A stretch of 64,000 nt of DNA from CAIYZT01 sp052387855 (GTDB lineage Bacteria; Pseudomonadota; Alphaproteobacteria; Rhodobacterales; Rhodobacteraceae). The number at the start of each line of letters is the position of its first letter. Within the stretch, counting starts at the first letter, position 1. The position numbers and the translations under genes were made by a program. Of the stretch, positions 8,003-15,065 are shown one piece after another. The stretch is taken from assembly GCA_052387855.1 (NCBI GenBank), contig JBQTIT010000007.1, forward strand, positions 1-64,000. Reading direction: 5' to 3'. The notes beneath the pieces are model-generated. The model ran no database searches. It was given only the letters and a program-made list of their open reading frames with translations, and was not told the origin of the DNA.

Positions 8003-8159
8003 GGCGATGGCCTCGGCCAAAGTCGGGCCGGGCGGAGAAAGGAACCGCGTTTCCCCGACCGTATTAGAGCCTGTCCGGTAGACCGGTTCCGACCTCACAC
8101 CAGTAGCCAGCGCCCTCCCTGGGGCCCTCGGCCCGCGGCTTGAACCGTCCCGCATGACC
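8003..8159 (+). repeat. R1 structured repeat, degenerate array unit 4
   Basis: Last unit, shortened to about 157 bp. The head (GGCGATGGCCTCGGCC) and the GACCGGTTCCG element are kept, but the first hairpin is broken and the second helix and third hairpin are fused to CAGCGCCCTCC...GGGGCCCTCGG. It looks like a decaying end copy. Together with units 1-3 it fills most of the gene-free 7353-8305 stretch; 8160-8242 holds nothing I can name. Confidence 0.7.
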
Positions 8160-8242
8160 CCCCCGGCGCCCTTAACCCGCAACATGCCGGCAGCGAACCC
8201 CTCCCCATGCGGAACACACCATCCCCTTTCCCGTGACGCGCT

Positions 8243-8279
8243 GAGGTTTCCCTTTCCGCGGGCATGGCTTAGAAACCTC
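8243..8279 (+). promoter_or_regulatory. inverted repeat bracketing candidate lysA promoter
   Basis: GAGGTTTC (8243-8250) and GAAACCTC (8272-8279) form a perfect 8-bp inverted repeat with 21 bp between the arms. It overlaps a possible promoter, TTTCCC (8247-8252), 17 bp and TAGAAA (8270-8275). The arrangement fits a dimeric repressor site controlling lysA, but the regulator is unknown. Confidence 0.4.
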
Positions 8280-8305
8280 CCATCAAGTCAGGCCAAGGGG
8301 TGCAC

Positions 8306-9571
8306 ATGGACCATTTCCTCTACCACAACGGCACCCTGCACGCCGAGGACGTCCCCCTGCCCGAGATCGCGGCGGCGGTCGGCACGCCGTTCTACGTCTA
8401 TTCCGCCGCGACCCTGACGCGGCACTACCGGCTCTTTACCGACGCGCTCTCGCCCCTGCCGCATCAGGTCTGCTTTGCCATCAAGTCGCTGTCGAATGTC
8501 GCGGTGCTCAGGCTCCTGGGCGATCTCGGCGCGGGGATGGACGTGGTCTCGCTCGGCGAATACCTGCGGGCGCAGGCGGCGGGCGTGCCGGGCGAGCGGA
8601 TCGTGTTTTCCGGCGTCGGCAAGACCGAGGCCGAAATGCGCGCGGCGCTCGAAGGCGGCATCCGCCAGTTCAACGTCGAGAGCGAGCCCGAGCTTGAAGC
8701 CCTCTCGCGCGTCGCCGTGGCCTTGGGCCGGACTGCCCCGATCACCATCCGCGTCAATCCGGACGTTGACGCCAGGACCCACGAAAAGATCGCCACCGGC
8801 AAGAAAGAGAACAAGTTCGGCATCCCGATTTCGCGCGCACCAGAGGTTTACGCCCGCGCCGCCGCCCTGCCGGGTCTGCGCGTGGTCGGGATCGATGTGC
8901 ACATCGGCAGCCAGTTGACCGACCTTGCCCCCTTTGAAGAGGCCTATACCAAGGTGGCCGAGTTGACCGCGGTCCTGCGCGCCCAGGGCCACAAGATCGA
9001 GCGGCTTGACCTCGGCGGCGGCCTTGGCATTCCCTATACCCGCTCCAACGAGGCGCCGCCCCTGCCATCGGAATACGGCGCCATGGTCAAGCGCGTGCTG
9101 GGACATCTCGGCTGCGAGATCGAGATCGAGCCGGGCCGCCTGATCGCCGGCAATTCCGGTCTCCTGGTCTCGTCCGTGATCTACCACAAGGCCGGCGAGG
9201 ACCGCGATTTCCTGATCGTGGACGCCGCGATGAACGACCTTGTGCGCCCCTCGATGTATGGCGCGCACCACGACATCGACCCGGTGGTCGAGCCGCCCCC
9301 GGGCGCCGAAAAGCTGCCCTATGACATCGTCGGCCCGGTCTGCGAGACGGGCGACACCTTTGCCAGGGGGCGGGCGCTGGCGCGACTTGGCGCCGGCGAT
9401 CTGGTCGCGTTCCGCTCGGCCGGGGCCTATGGCGCGGTCATGGCGAGCGAGTACAACTCCAGGCCGCTGGTGCCCGAGGTGCTGGTCAGGGGCGATCAAT
9501 TCGCTGTCATCCGGGCCCGGCCCAGCTATCAAGAGATGCTCGGGCGCGATATCGTTCCGGACTGGCTCTAG
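8306..9571 (+). CDS. lysA: diaminopimelate decarboxylase
   Basis: 421 residues from ATG 8306, chosen over GTG 8300 because AAGGGG at 8295-8300 is then correctly spaced. This PLP enzyme of the alanine-racemase-like fold III decarboxylates meso-diaminopimelate to L-lysine, the last step of lysine synthesis. Visible motifs are CFAIKSLSN with the PLP lysine near residue 56, DVHIGSQL, the glycine loop DLGGGLGIPY, EPGRLI and GPVCETGDTF, whose Cys contributes to the active site across the dimer. The downstream DUF4175 gene starts 10 bp after the stop. Confidence 0.96.
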   Translation: MDHFLYHNGTLHAEDVPLPEIAAAVGTPFYVYSAATLTRHYRLFTDALSPLPHQVCFAIKSLSNVAVLRLLGDLGAGMDVVSLGEYLRAQAAGVPGERIVFSGVGKTEAEMRAALEGGIRQFNVESEPELEALSRVAVALGRTAPITIRVNPDVDARTHEKIATGKKENKFGIPISRAPEVYARAAALPGLRVVGIDVHIGSQLTDLAPFEEAYTKVAELTAVLRAQGHKIERLDLGGGLGIPYTRSNEAPPLPSEYGAMVKRVLGHLGCEIEIEPGRLIAGNSGLLVSSVIYHKAGEDRDFLIVDAAMNDLVRPSMYGAHHDIDPVVEPPPGAEKLPYDIVGPVCETGDTFARGRALARLGAGDLVAFRSAGAYGAVMASEYNSRPLVPEVLVRGDQFAVIRARPSYQEMLGRDIVPDWL

Positions 9572-9581
9572 CGGCGCGAGC

Positions 9582-12032
9582 ATGACACCAGGCATGGGCC
9601 CAGAGATTTGGCGGCAGATCGCGTGGCCCTGGCGGTTGACCCTGGCCGGGCTCTGGGCCGAACGTCTGGCCCAGGCGCTGTGGCCGCTCTGGACCCTGGC
9701 CCTTGCCGCCGTCGTCGCCTTTGCCTTTCGGGCGCAGGACGTGCTTGGCCCGGGCCAGACCCGGGCGGCGGCGGGGGCACTTGGTCTGGCCGCGCTTTTC
9801 GGGATCATCCGGGCGGCGCGTGTCTTTCGCCGGCCAGAACCGGCCGAGGCCCTGGCGCGGATGGATGGCCGGCTTGGGGGCGCGCCGCTTGCCTCGCTGG
9901 GCGATGCCCAGGCGCTTGGGGTCAAGGACGCGGAAAGCCGTGCGATCTGGGCCGCCCACCAGGCGCGGCTGGCGGCACGCGCGGCGCAGGCGCGGGCGGT
10001 CAGCCCGGTTCTGCGCCTCTCATCGGCTGATCCCCTTGCCCTGCGTCTCGTCGCGATGACCGCCCTGGTCATGGCGCTGCTCTTTGCCCCGCCGCCGGGC
10101 CCGGGCGGCCCGGGCCTGGCGGGCCCGGCGGGTGAGGCCGCACTGGCCGGCGGGCCATCGTGGGAGGGCTGGGCCGAGCCGCCCGCCCATACCGGCTTGC
10201 CGCGCCTTTACCTGCCCGACCAGCCGGCCGGACTGCTGGCGCTGCCACGGGGGACGCGGCTGGTCATCCGGCTTTACGGCGCGCCGGGCGATCTGAGCCT
10301 GCGCGAAACCGTCGCGGGCCCCGCGGGTGTGGCGCGCAAGGACGCCGGAGATCTGGGCCTTGAAATCGCCCGATCGGGCGAGCTTGAAATCGCCGGGCCC
10401 GGCGGGCGCCGCTGGCAATTGACCGCGCTGCCGGATGCCCCGCCGCAGGTGGCGCTGCAAGGCGGGACCGGGCGCCTGGCGGACGGCAGCTTTACCCAGG
10501 GGTTCTCGGCGTCGGATGACTATGGCGTCGCGCGGGGGCAGGTGACGATCCGCCTTGATCTGGCCCGGGTCGACCGCCGCTTTGGCCTGACCCTGCCGCC
10601 GGAGCCGGCCGAGCCGGTGGTGCTGGACCTGCCGATGCCGATCCGGGGCGGGCGCAGGGATTTCGCCGAGGTGCTGAAGGACAATCTGTCCGAATCGATC
10701 CTTGCCAACCTTCCGGTGACGATGGTGTTCAGCCTGACCGATGGCGGGGGGCAGCGCTCGGCGCCGCTGACGGTGTCGCAGGTGCTGCCGGGGCGGCGGT
10801 TCTTTGACCCCCTCGCCGCCGCCGTGGCCGAGATGCGGCGCGATCTGCTCTGGACCCGCGCCAACGCGCCGCGCGTGGTGCAGGTGCTGCGGGCGCTGAC
10901 GCACCGGCCCGAGGACCTGATCCGCAACCAGCGCGCCTTTCTGCGCCTTCGGGCGCTGATCCGCGAACTTGACGCCACCGGGGCGGAGCTTTTGCCTGCG
11001 GCGCGCGATCCCATGGTGGCCGAGCTTTGGGCCATCGCGCTCTTGATCGAAGAGGGCGATCTGGCCTCGGCGCGGGAGCGGTTCGAGCGGGCGCAGGACC
11101 GGCTGGACGAGGCCATCCGCCGCGGCGCCGCGCCCGAAGAAATCCAGGAGCTGATGGACGAGATGCGGCAGGCGCTGGACAATTACCTTGGCGCGCTCGC
11201 CCGGACGCAGGACCAGCGCGAGCAGGAGGGCCAGGGCGGCGCGGGGCCGCAGTTGTCGATGTCGGCCGACCAGTTGCGGCAGATGTTCGACCGCCTGCAG
11301 GAGTTGATGAACGAGGGCAGGACGGCAGAAGCGGCCGAGCTGATGGAAGAGCTGCGCCGCTTCATGGAAAACATGCGGCTGGCCGAGGGTCAGGGCGGGC
11401 AGGGCAGCCTTGGCGCGCAGGCGATGCGCGAGTTGCAAGAGACCCTGCGCGACCAGCGCGCGTTGTCGGACGATTCCTTCAGCGCGTTGCAGGACGGGCA
11501 AGCGCAGGGCGAGGGCGAAGCCGGCCCGGGCCTGCCCGAGCGGCAGCGCGCGCTGGCCGAGCGGCTGGAAGAGCTGGAACGCGGCGGCAGTTTGCCGGGG
11601 CCGGGCTCGGAGGCGGGCGAGGCGGGGCGGCGGGCGCTGGACCGCGCCGGCAGGGCGATGCGGCAGGCCGAAGAGGCGCTGCGGCAGGGCGATCTGCCCG
11701 GCGCGATGGACCGGCAGGCCGAGGCGATGGAGGGCCTGCGCGAGGGGATGCGCGATCTGGGCGAGGCCCTGGCCGAGAGCCAGCGCGGCGATGTCCCCGG
11801 CCAGAGCCAGCGGACCGAGGGCCTGCCCGAGGGGCGCGGGGTCGATCCGCTCGGCCGCGCGCCCGGTGATGCCGCGCGCATCGGCTCGGACGAGAACATG
11901 CTGGACGGCGGGCAGGGGCAGCGGCGCGCGCAGGACCTGCTGGACGAGATCCGCCGGCGCGCCGGCGAGCCGCAGCGCCCCGAGGCGGAGCGCGGCTATC
12001 TTGGCCGGCTTCTGGAGCTTTTCGGCGGCTGA
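9582..12032 (+). CDS. DUF4175 / TIGR02302 family membrane protein
   Basis: 816 residues from ATG 9582. Hydrophobic segments near residues 30-45, 60-75 and 150-170 anchor it in the inner membrane. The middle part is a beta-rich region, and the C-terminal half is a long Gln/Glu/Arg-rich helical stretch (MRQALDNYLGALARTQDQRE and similar) ending in RRAGEPQRPEAERGYLGRLL. This is the architecture of the alphaproteobacterial TIGR02302 family, whose function is not established. It follows lysA closely and probably shares its transcript. Lys is scarce and Gln/Glu very common in the helical part, which suggests coiled-coil or scaffold behaviour; that is inference. Confidence 0.85.
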   Translation: MTPGMGPEIWRQIAWPWRLTLAGLWAERLAQALWPLWTLALAAVVAFAFRAQDVLGPGQTRAAAGALGLAALFGIIRAARVFRRPEPAEALARMDGRLGGAPLASLGDAQALGVKDAESRAIWAAHQARLAARAAQARAVSPVLRLSSADPLALRLVAMTALVMALLFAPPPGPGGPGLAGPAGEAALAGGPSWEGWAEPPAHTGLPRLYLPDQPAGLLALPRGTRLVIRLYGAPGDLSLRETVAGPAGVARKDAGDLGLEIARSGELEIAGPGGRRWQLTALPDAPPQVALQGGTGRLADGSFTQGFSASDDYGVARGQVTIRLDLARVDRRFGLTLPPEPAEPVVLDLPMPIRGGRRDFAEVLKDNLSESILANLPVTMVFSLTDGGGQRSAPLTVSQVLPGRRFFDPLAAAVAEMRRDLLWTRANAPRVVQVLRALTHRPEDLIRNQRAFLRLRALIRELDATGAELLPAARDPMVAELWAIALLIEEGDLASARERFERAQDRLDEAIRRGAAPEEIQELMDEMRQALDNYLGALARTQDQREQEGQGGAGPQLSMSADQLRQMFDRLQELMNEGRTAEAAELMEELRRFMENMRLAEGQGGQGSLGAQAMRELQETLRDQRALSDDSFSALQDGQAQGEGEAGPGLPERQRALAERLEELERGGSLPGPGSEAGEAGRRALDRAGRAMRQAEEALRQGDLPGAMDRQAEAMEGLREGMRDLGEALAESQRGDVPGQSQRTEGLPEGRGVDPLGRAPGDAARIGSDENMLDGGQGQRRAQDLLDEIRRRAGEPQRPEAERGYLGRLLELFGG

Positions 12033-12066
12033 GGCCCCGGCCGGGGGCCGTCCCTGTCGGCGCAGC

Positions 12067-12145
12067 GGAGGTTTCACACCCCCGCGGCCCGTTGGCGGGG
12101 CCAACGGGCCTGCCCCCGTGGGATATTTTTGCACAGGGGATGGAG
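12067..12145 (+). repeat. R2 intergenic repeat, copy A
   Basis: Head AGGTTTCACACCCCCG, a perfect 10-bp hairpin GGCCCGTTGG/CCAACGGGCC, then the tail CCCCCGTGGGATATTTTTGC and AGGGGATGGA. It sits between the DUF4175 gene and dnaX. Copies B-D have different hairpins but the same head and tail. Confidence 0.8.
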
Positions 12146-12186
12146 GGGCGGCGCAGTGTTCGCATCGCGCGCCGGATCGCGGCAGG

Positions 12187-12215
12187 TTGTGATCTTGTCC
12201 GACCTCCCTTAGCTT
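12187..12215 (+). promoter_or_regulatory. candidate promoter of dnaX
   Basis: TTGTGA (12187-12192), 17 bp and TAGCTT (12210-12215), 39 bp before the dnaX start. Moderate match, found by eye. Confidence 0.3.
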
Positions 12216-12254
12216 GGCGGGCAGAGAATCCGTGTCCCCCAGTTTCGAGGCCCG

Positions 12255-14018
12255 ATGTCCGACGCCCCCGCCTACAAGGTTCTGGCCCGCAAGTACCGGC
12301 CCGAGACCTTTGCCGATCTGGTGGGGCAGGAGGCGATGGTGCGCACCCTGCGCAATGCCTTTTCTGCCGACCGCATCGCGCAGGCCTTTATCCTGACCGG
12401 CATCCGGGGCACCGGAAAGACCACGACGGCGCGGATCATCGCCAAGGGGCTGAACTGCACCGGGCCGGACGGGGCCGGCGGGCCGACGACCGACCCTTGC
12501 GGGCTGTGCGAGGCGTGCCGCGCGATCGCCGAAGGGGCCCATGTCGACGTGATGGAGATGGATGCGGCCAGCCGCACGGGCGTGGGCGATATCCGGGAAA
12601 TCATTGATTCGGTTCACTATCGTGCCGCATCTGCGCGGTACAAGGTCTATATCATCGACGAAGTGCACATGCTGTCGACGGCGGCCTTCAACGCGCTGTT
12701 GAAGACGCTCGAAGAGCCGCCGGCGCATGTGAAGTTCATCTTTGCCACCACCGAGATCCGCAAGGTGCCGGTCACGGTGCTGTCGCGCTGCCAGCGGTTC
12801 GATCTGCGCCGGATCGAGCCGGAGGTGATGCTGGGGCTCTTGCGCCGGATCGCGGCGGCCGAGGGCGCGCGGATTTCGGATGAGGCGCTGGCGCTGATCA
12901 CGCGGGCGGCCGAGGGCTCGGCCCGGGATGCGACATCGCTTCTGGATCAGGCGATCAGTCACGGCGGCGGGCGGGCGGGCGGAACCGAGACGGACGCCGC
13001 CGCCGTGCGCGCCATGCTGGGTCTGGCGGATCGGGGCCGGGTGCTGGACCTTTTCGAGATGATCCTGCGGGGCGAGGCGGCGGCCGCGCTTGCGGAATTG
13101 TCGGGGCAATATGCCGCCGGTGCCGATCCGATGGCGGTGCTGCGCGATCTGGCCGAGATCACGCACTGGATCTCGGTGGTCAAGATCTCGCCCGAGGTGG
13201 CCGAGGACCCGACGGTTGCTCCGGCGGAGCGGGCGCGCGGGCTCGATCTGGCCGCGCGGCTGCCGATGCGGGGGCTGAGCAGGATGTGGCAGATGCTGCT
13301 CAAGGCGATCGAAGAGGTGGCGCTGGCGCCCAACGCGATGATGGCGGCCGAGATGGCGGTGATCCGGCTGACCCATGTCGCCGATCTGCCGGACCCCGAG
13401 ACGCTGATCCGCCAGTTGCAATCGGCGCCGCGGGGCGCTGCCGGACCGGGCGGGGCGCCGGCGGGTGGCGGCACGGCAGGGGGCGGGCCGGCGATGCGGG
13501 CACCGGCCGCGCCGACGCAGGGGCCGGTCCTGGGCCCGGTGATGTCCGGCGGGGCGCAGCCGGTCGTTGCGGCCGCGCCCGGGGTGGTGCTGGCCAGTTT
13601 TGCCCAGCTTGTCGAATATGTTCGCGAGCGGCGCGACATGGCGCTGCTGATGGAGATCGAGACCGGGCTGCGGCTGGTGCGCTATTCGCCCGGCCGGATC
13701 GAGTTCGAGCCGGCGCAGGGCGCCGCGCCCGATCTGGCCGCCCGGCTGGGCGCGCGGTTGCAGGGCTGGACCGGGCAACGCTGGGGGGTCTCGGTCGTGT
13801 CTGCCGGCGGGGCGCCGACGATTGCCGAGGACCGCCGGCGCACGGAGGTCGAGGCCGAGGCCGAGGCCTTGGCGGTGCCCTTGGTGCAGGCCGTCCTGCG
13901 CGCCTTTCCGGGGGCGCGGATCACCGCCATCCGCACCCCCGAGGATCTGCGGGCCGAGGCCGCCGCCGGCGCGCTGCCCGAGGTCGAGGACGAATGGGAC
14001 CCCTTCGAAGAGGGGTGA
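12255..14018 (+). CDS. dnaX: DNA polymerase III subunit gamma/tau
   Basis: 587-residue clamp-loader ATPase. Walker A GIRGTGKTT is at 49-57. The zinc module uses Cys68, Cys82, Cys85 and Cys88 (DPCGLCEAC), and the DEVHML Walker B follows at about 131-136, then the sensor region SRCQRF. Domain III is followed by a Gly/Ala/Pro-rich linker (about 395-430) and a C-terminal tau-type domain that contacts polymerase alpha and DnaB. I see no slippery A-rich heptamer like the one that makes gamma in E. coli. The dnaX-ybaB-recR order is widely conserved, and the three genes are closely spaced. Confidence 0.96.
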   Translation: MSDAPAYKVLARKYRPETFADLVGQEAMVRTLRNAFSADRIAQAFILTGIRGTGKTTTARIIAKGLNCTGPDGAGGPTTDPCGLCEACRAIAEGAHVDVMEMDAASRTGVGDIREIIDSVHYRAASARYKVYIIDEVHMLSTAAFNALLKTLEEPPAHVKFIFATTEIRKVPVTVLSRCQRFDLRRIEPEVMLGLLRRIAAAEGARISDEALALITRAAEGSARDATSLLDQAISHGGGRAGGTETDAAAVRAMLGLADRGRVLDLFEMILRGEAAAALAELSGQYAAGADPMAVLRDLAEITHWISVVKISPEVAEDPTVAPAERARGLDLAARLPMRGLSRMWQMLLKAIEEVALAPNAMMAAEMAVIRLTHVADLPDPETLIRQLQSAPRGAAGPGGAPAGGGTAGGGPAMRAPAAPTQGPVLGPVMSGGAQPVVAAAPGVVLASFAQLVEYVRERRDMALLMEIETGLRLVRYSPGRIEFEPAQGAAPDLAARLGARLQGWTGQRWGVSVVSAGGAPTIAEDRRRTEVEAEAEALAVPLVQAVLRAFPGARITAIRTPEDLRAEAAAGALPEVEDEWDPFEEG

Positions 14019-14097
14019 TTTTCACGGGCCCGCCGTTTGCACAGCGGCGCGGCCTGCCCTATCTTCTGGGGCAAAGCGCAGCGGCAGGAGCGGGATG

Positions 14098-14451
14098 ATG
14101 CTGAAGGGTCTGGGCGGGCTGGCCGGTCTTGGCGACATGGGCAAGATGATGAAGGCGGCGCAGGAGCTGCAATCAAGGCTTGCCGAAATGCAGGAGGCGC
14201 TGGGCCGCGTGGTGGTGCTGGGAGAGGCCGGCGCGGGTCTGGTCAAGGCCCGCGTCACCGCCAGGGGCGAGGTGACCGGGCTGGACATCGACCCCTCGAT
14301 CCTGGTCGCCTCGGAAAAGGAAGTGGTCGAGGATCTGATCCTGGCGGCGATCAAGGATGGCCAGGCGCGCGCCGCCGCGCGTCATCAGGCCGAGATCGCC
14401 CGCATCACCGCCGAGCTTGGCTTGCCGGCCGACATGAAGCTGCCGATCTGA
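14098..14451 (+). CDS. ybaB: YbaB/EbfC nucleoid-associated protein
   Basis: 117 residues from ATG 14098, preferred over the adjacent ATG 14095 because GGAG at 14087-14090 then lies 7 nt upstream. This small dimeric DNA-binding protein has the family pattern: a Gly-rich start (MLKGLGGLAGLGDMGKMMK), a helical region with QLxEMQE-like spacing and the VTARGEVTGLDIDPS strand motif. It is encoded between dnaX and recR as usual, and its stop overlaps the recR start (TGATG). Proposed roles are nucleoid organisation and recombination-linked functions. Confidence 0.93.
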   Translation: MLKGLGGLAGLGDMGKMMKAAQELQSRLAEMQEALGRVVVLGEAGAGLVKARVTARGEVTGLDIDPSILVASEKEVVEDLILAAIKDGQARAAARHQAEIARITAELGLPADMKLPI

Positions 14452-15053
14452 TGGATGCCCATGCCCCGCGCGAGATCGAGGCGCTGATCGAGCTGATGGC
14501 GCGGTTGCCGGGGCTTGGCCCGCGCTCGGCCCGGCGGGCGGTTCTGGCGCTGCTCAAGCGGCGCGAGGGGCTGATGGTGCCGCTGGCCCGCGTGATGGCC
14601 GAGCTGGCGATCTCGGTCCGCAGTTGCGGGGTCTGCGGCAACCTGGGCCCGGCCGATCCCTGCGCGATCTGTTCCTCGCCGGCGCGGGCGACGGGCGAGA
14701 TCTGCGTGGTGGCCGATGTCGCTGATCTCTGGGCGTTGGAGCGGGGCGGGGTCTTCAAGGGCCGGTACCATGTGCTGGGCGGCATCCTGTCGCCGCTGGA
14801 CAACCTTGGCCCGCAAGAGCTGCGCATCCCCGAGCTTGTGGCCCGCGTGGCCGCCGAGGGGGTGACAGAGGTGATCCTGGCGCTCAGCGCGACGGTCGAG
14901 GGGCAGACCACGGCGCATTACATCGTCGATGCGCTTGGGCAAAGCGGGGCGCTGGTCAGCACGCTTGCGCAAGGCGTGCCGGTCGGGGGAGAGCTTGACT
15001 ATCTCGACGACGGCACGATCGGCGCCGCGCTGCGGGCGCGTCGCCGGGCCTGA
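14451..15053 (+). CDS. recR: recombination mediator protein RecR
   Basis: 200 residues, standard length. Order of parts: helix-hairpin-helix (LPGLGPRSARRAVL, about 18-31), zinc finger CGVC...CAIC (about 58-74), then a Toprim domain with CVVADVADLWALE and a C-terminal Walker-B-like region. RecR with RecO and RecF loads RecA at gaps in single-stranded DNA. The ATG at 14451 overlaps the ybaB stop, so translation is probably coupled. It converges on the protease gene with 12 bp between the stops. Confidence 0.97.
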   Translation: MDAHAPREIEALIELMARLPGLGPRSARRAVLALLKRREGLMVPLARVMAELAISVRSCGVCGNLGPADPCAICSSPARATGEICVVADVADLWALERGGVFKGRYHVLGGILSPLDNLGPQELRIPELVARVAAEGVTEVILALSATVEGQTTAHYIVDALGQSGALVSTLAQGVPVGGELDYLDDGTIGAALRARRRA

Positions 15054-15065
15054 GGGCGGCCGCGA

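Noticed and set aside
7376..8159. CRISPR array
   Set aside because: Units are about 200 bp with internal hairpins and no unique short spacers between short direct repeats; no cas genes nearby.
10020..13778. 1252-codon minus-strand open frame opposite the DUF4175 gene and dnaX
   Set aside because: It is the antisense shadow of two real genes in GC-rich DNA; composition is His/Gln/Arg/Pro-heavy and no domain is visible. The same applies to 31729-34176 and 49650-52457 on the minus strand.
12255..14018. Programmed frameshift in dnaX that would make gamma
   Set aside because: No A-rich slippery heptamer or following hairpin of the E. coli type was visible.
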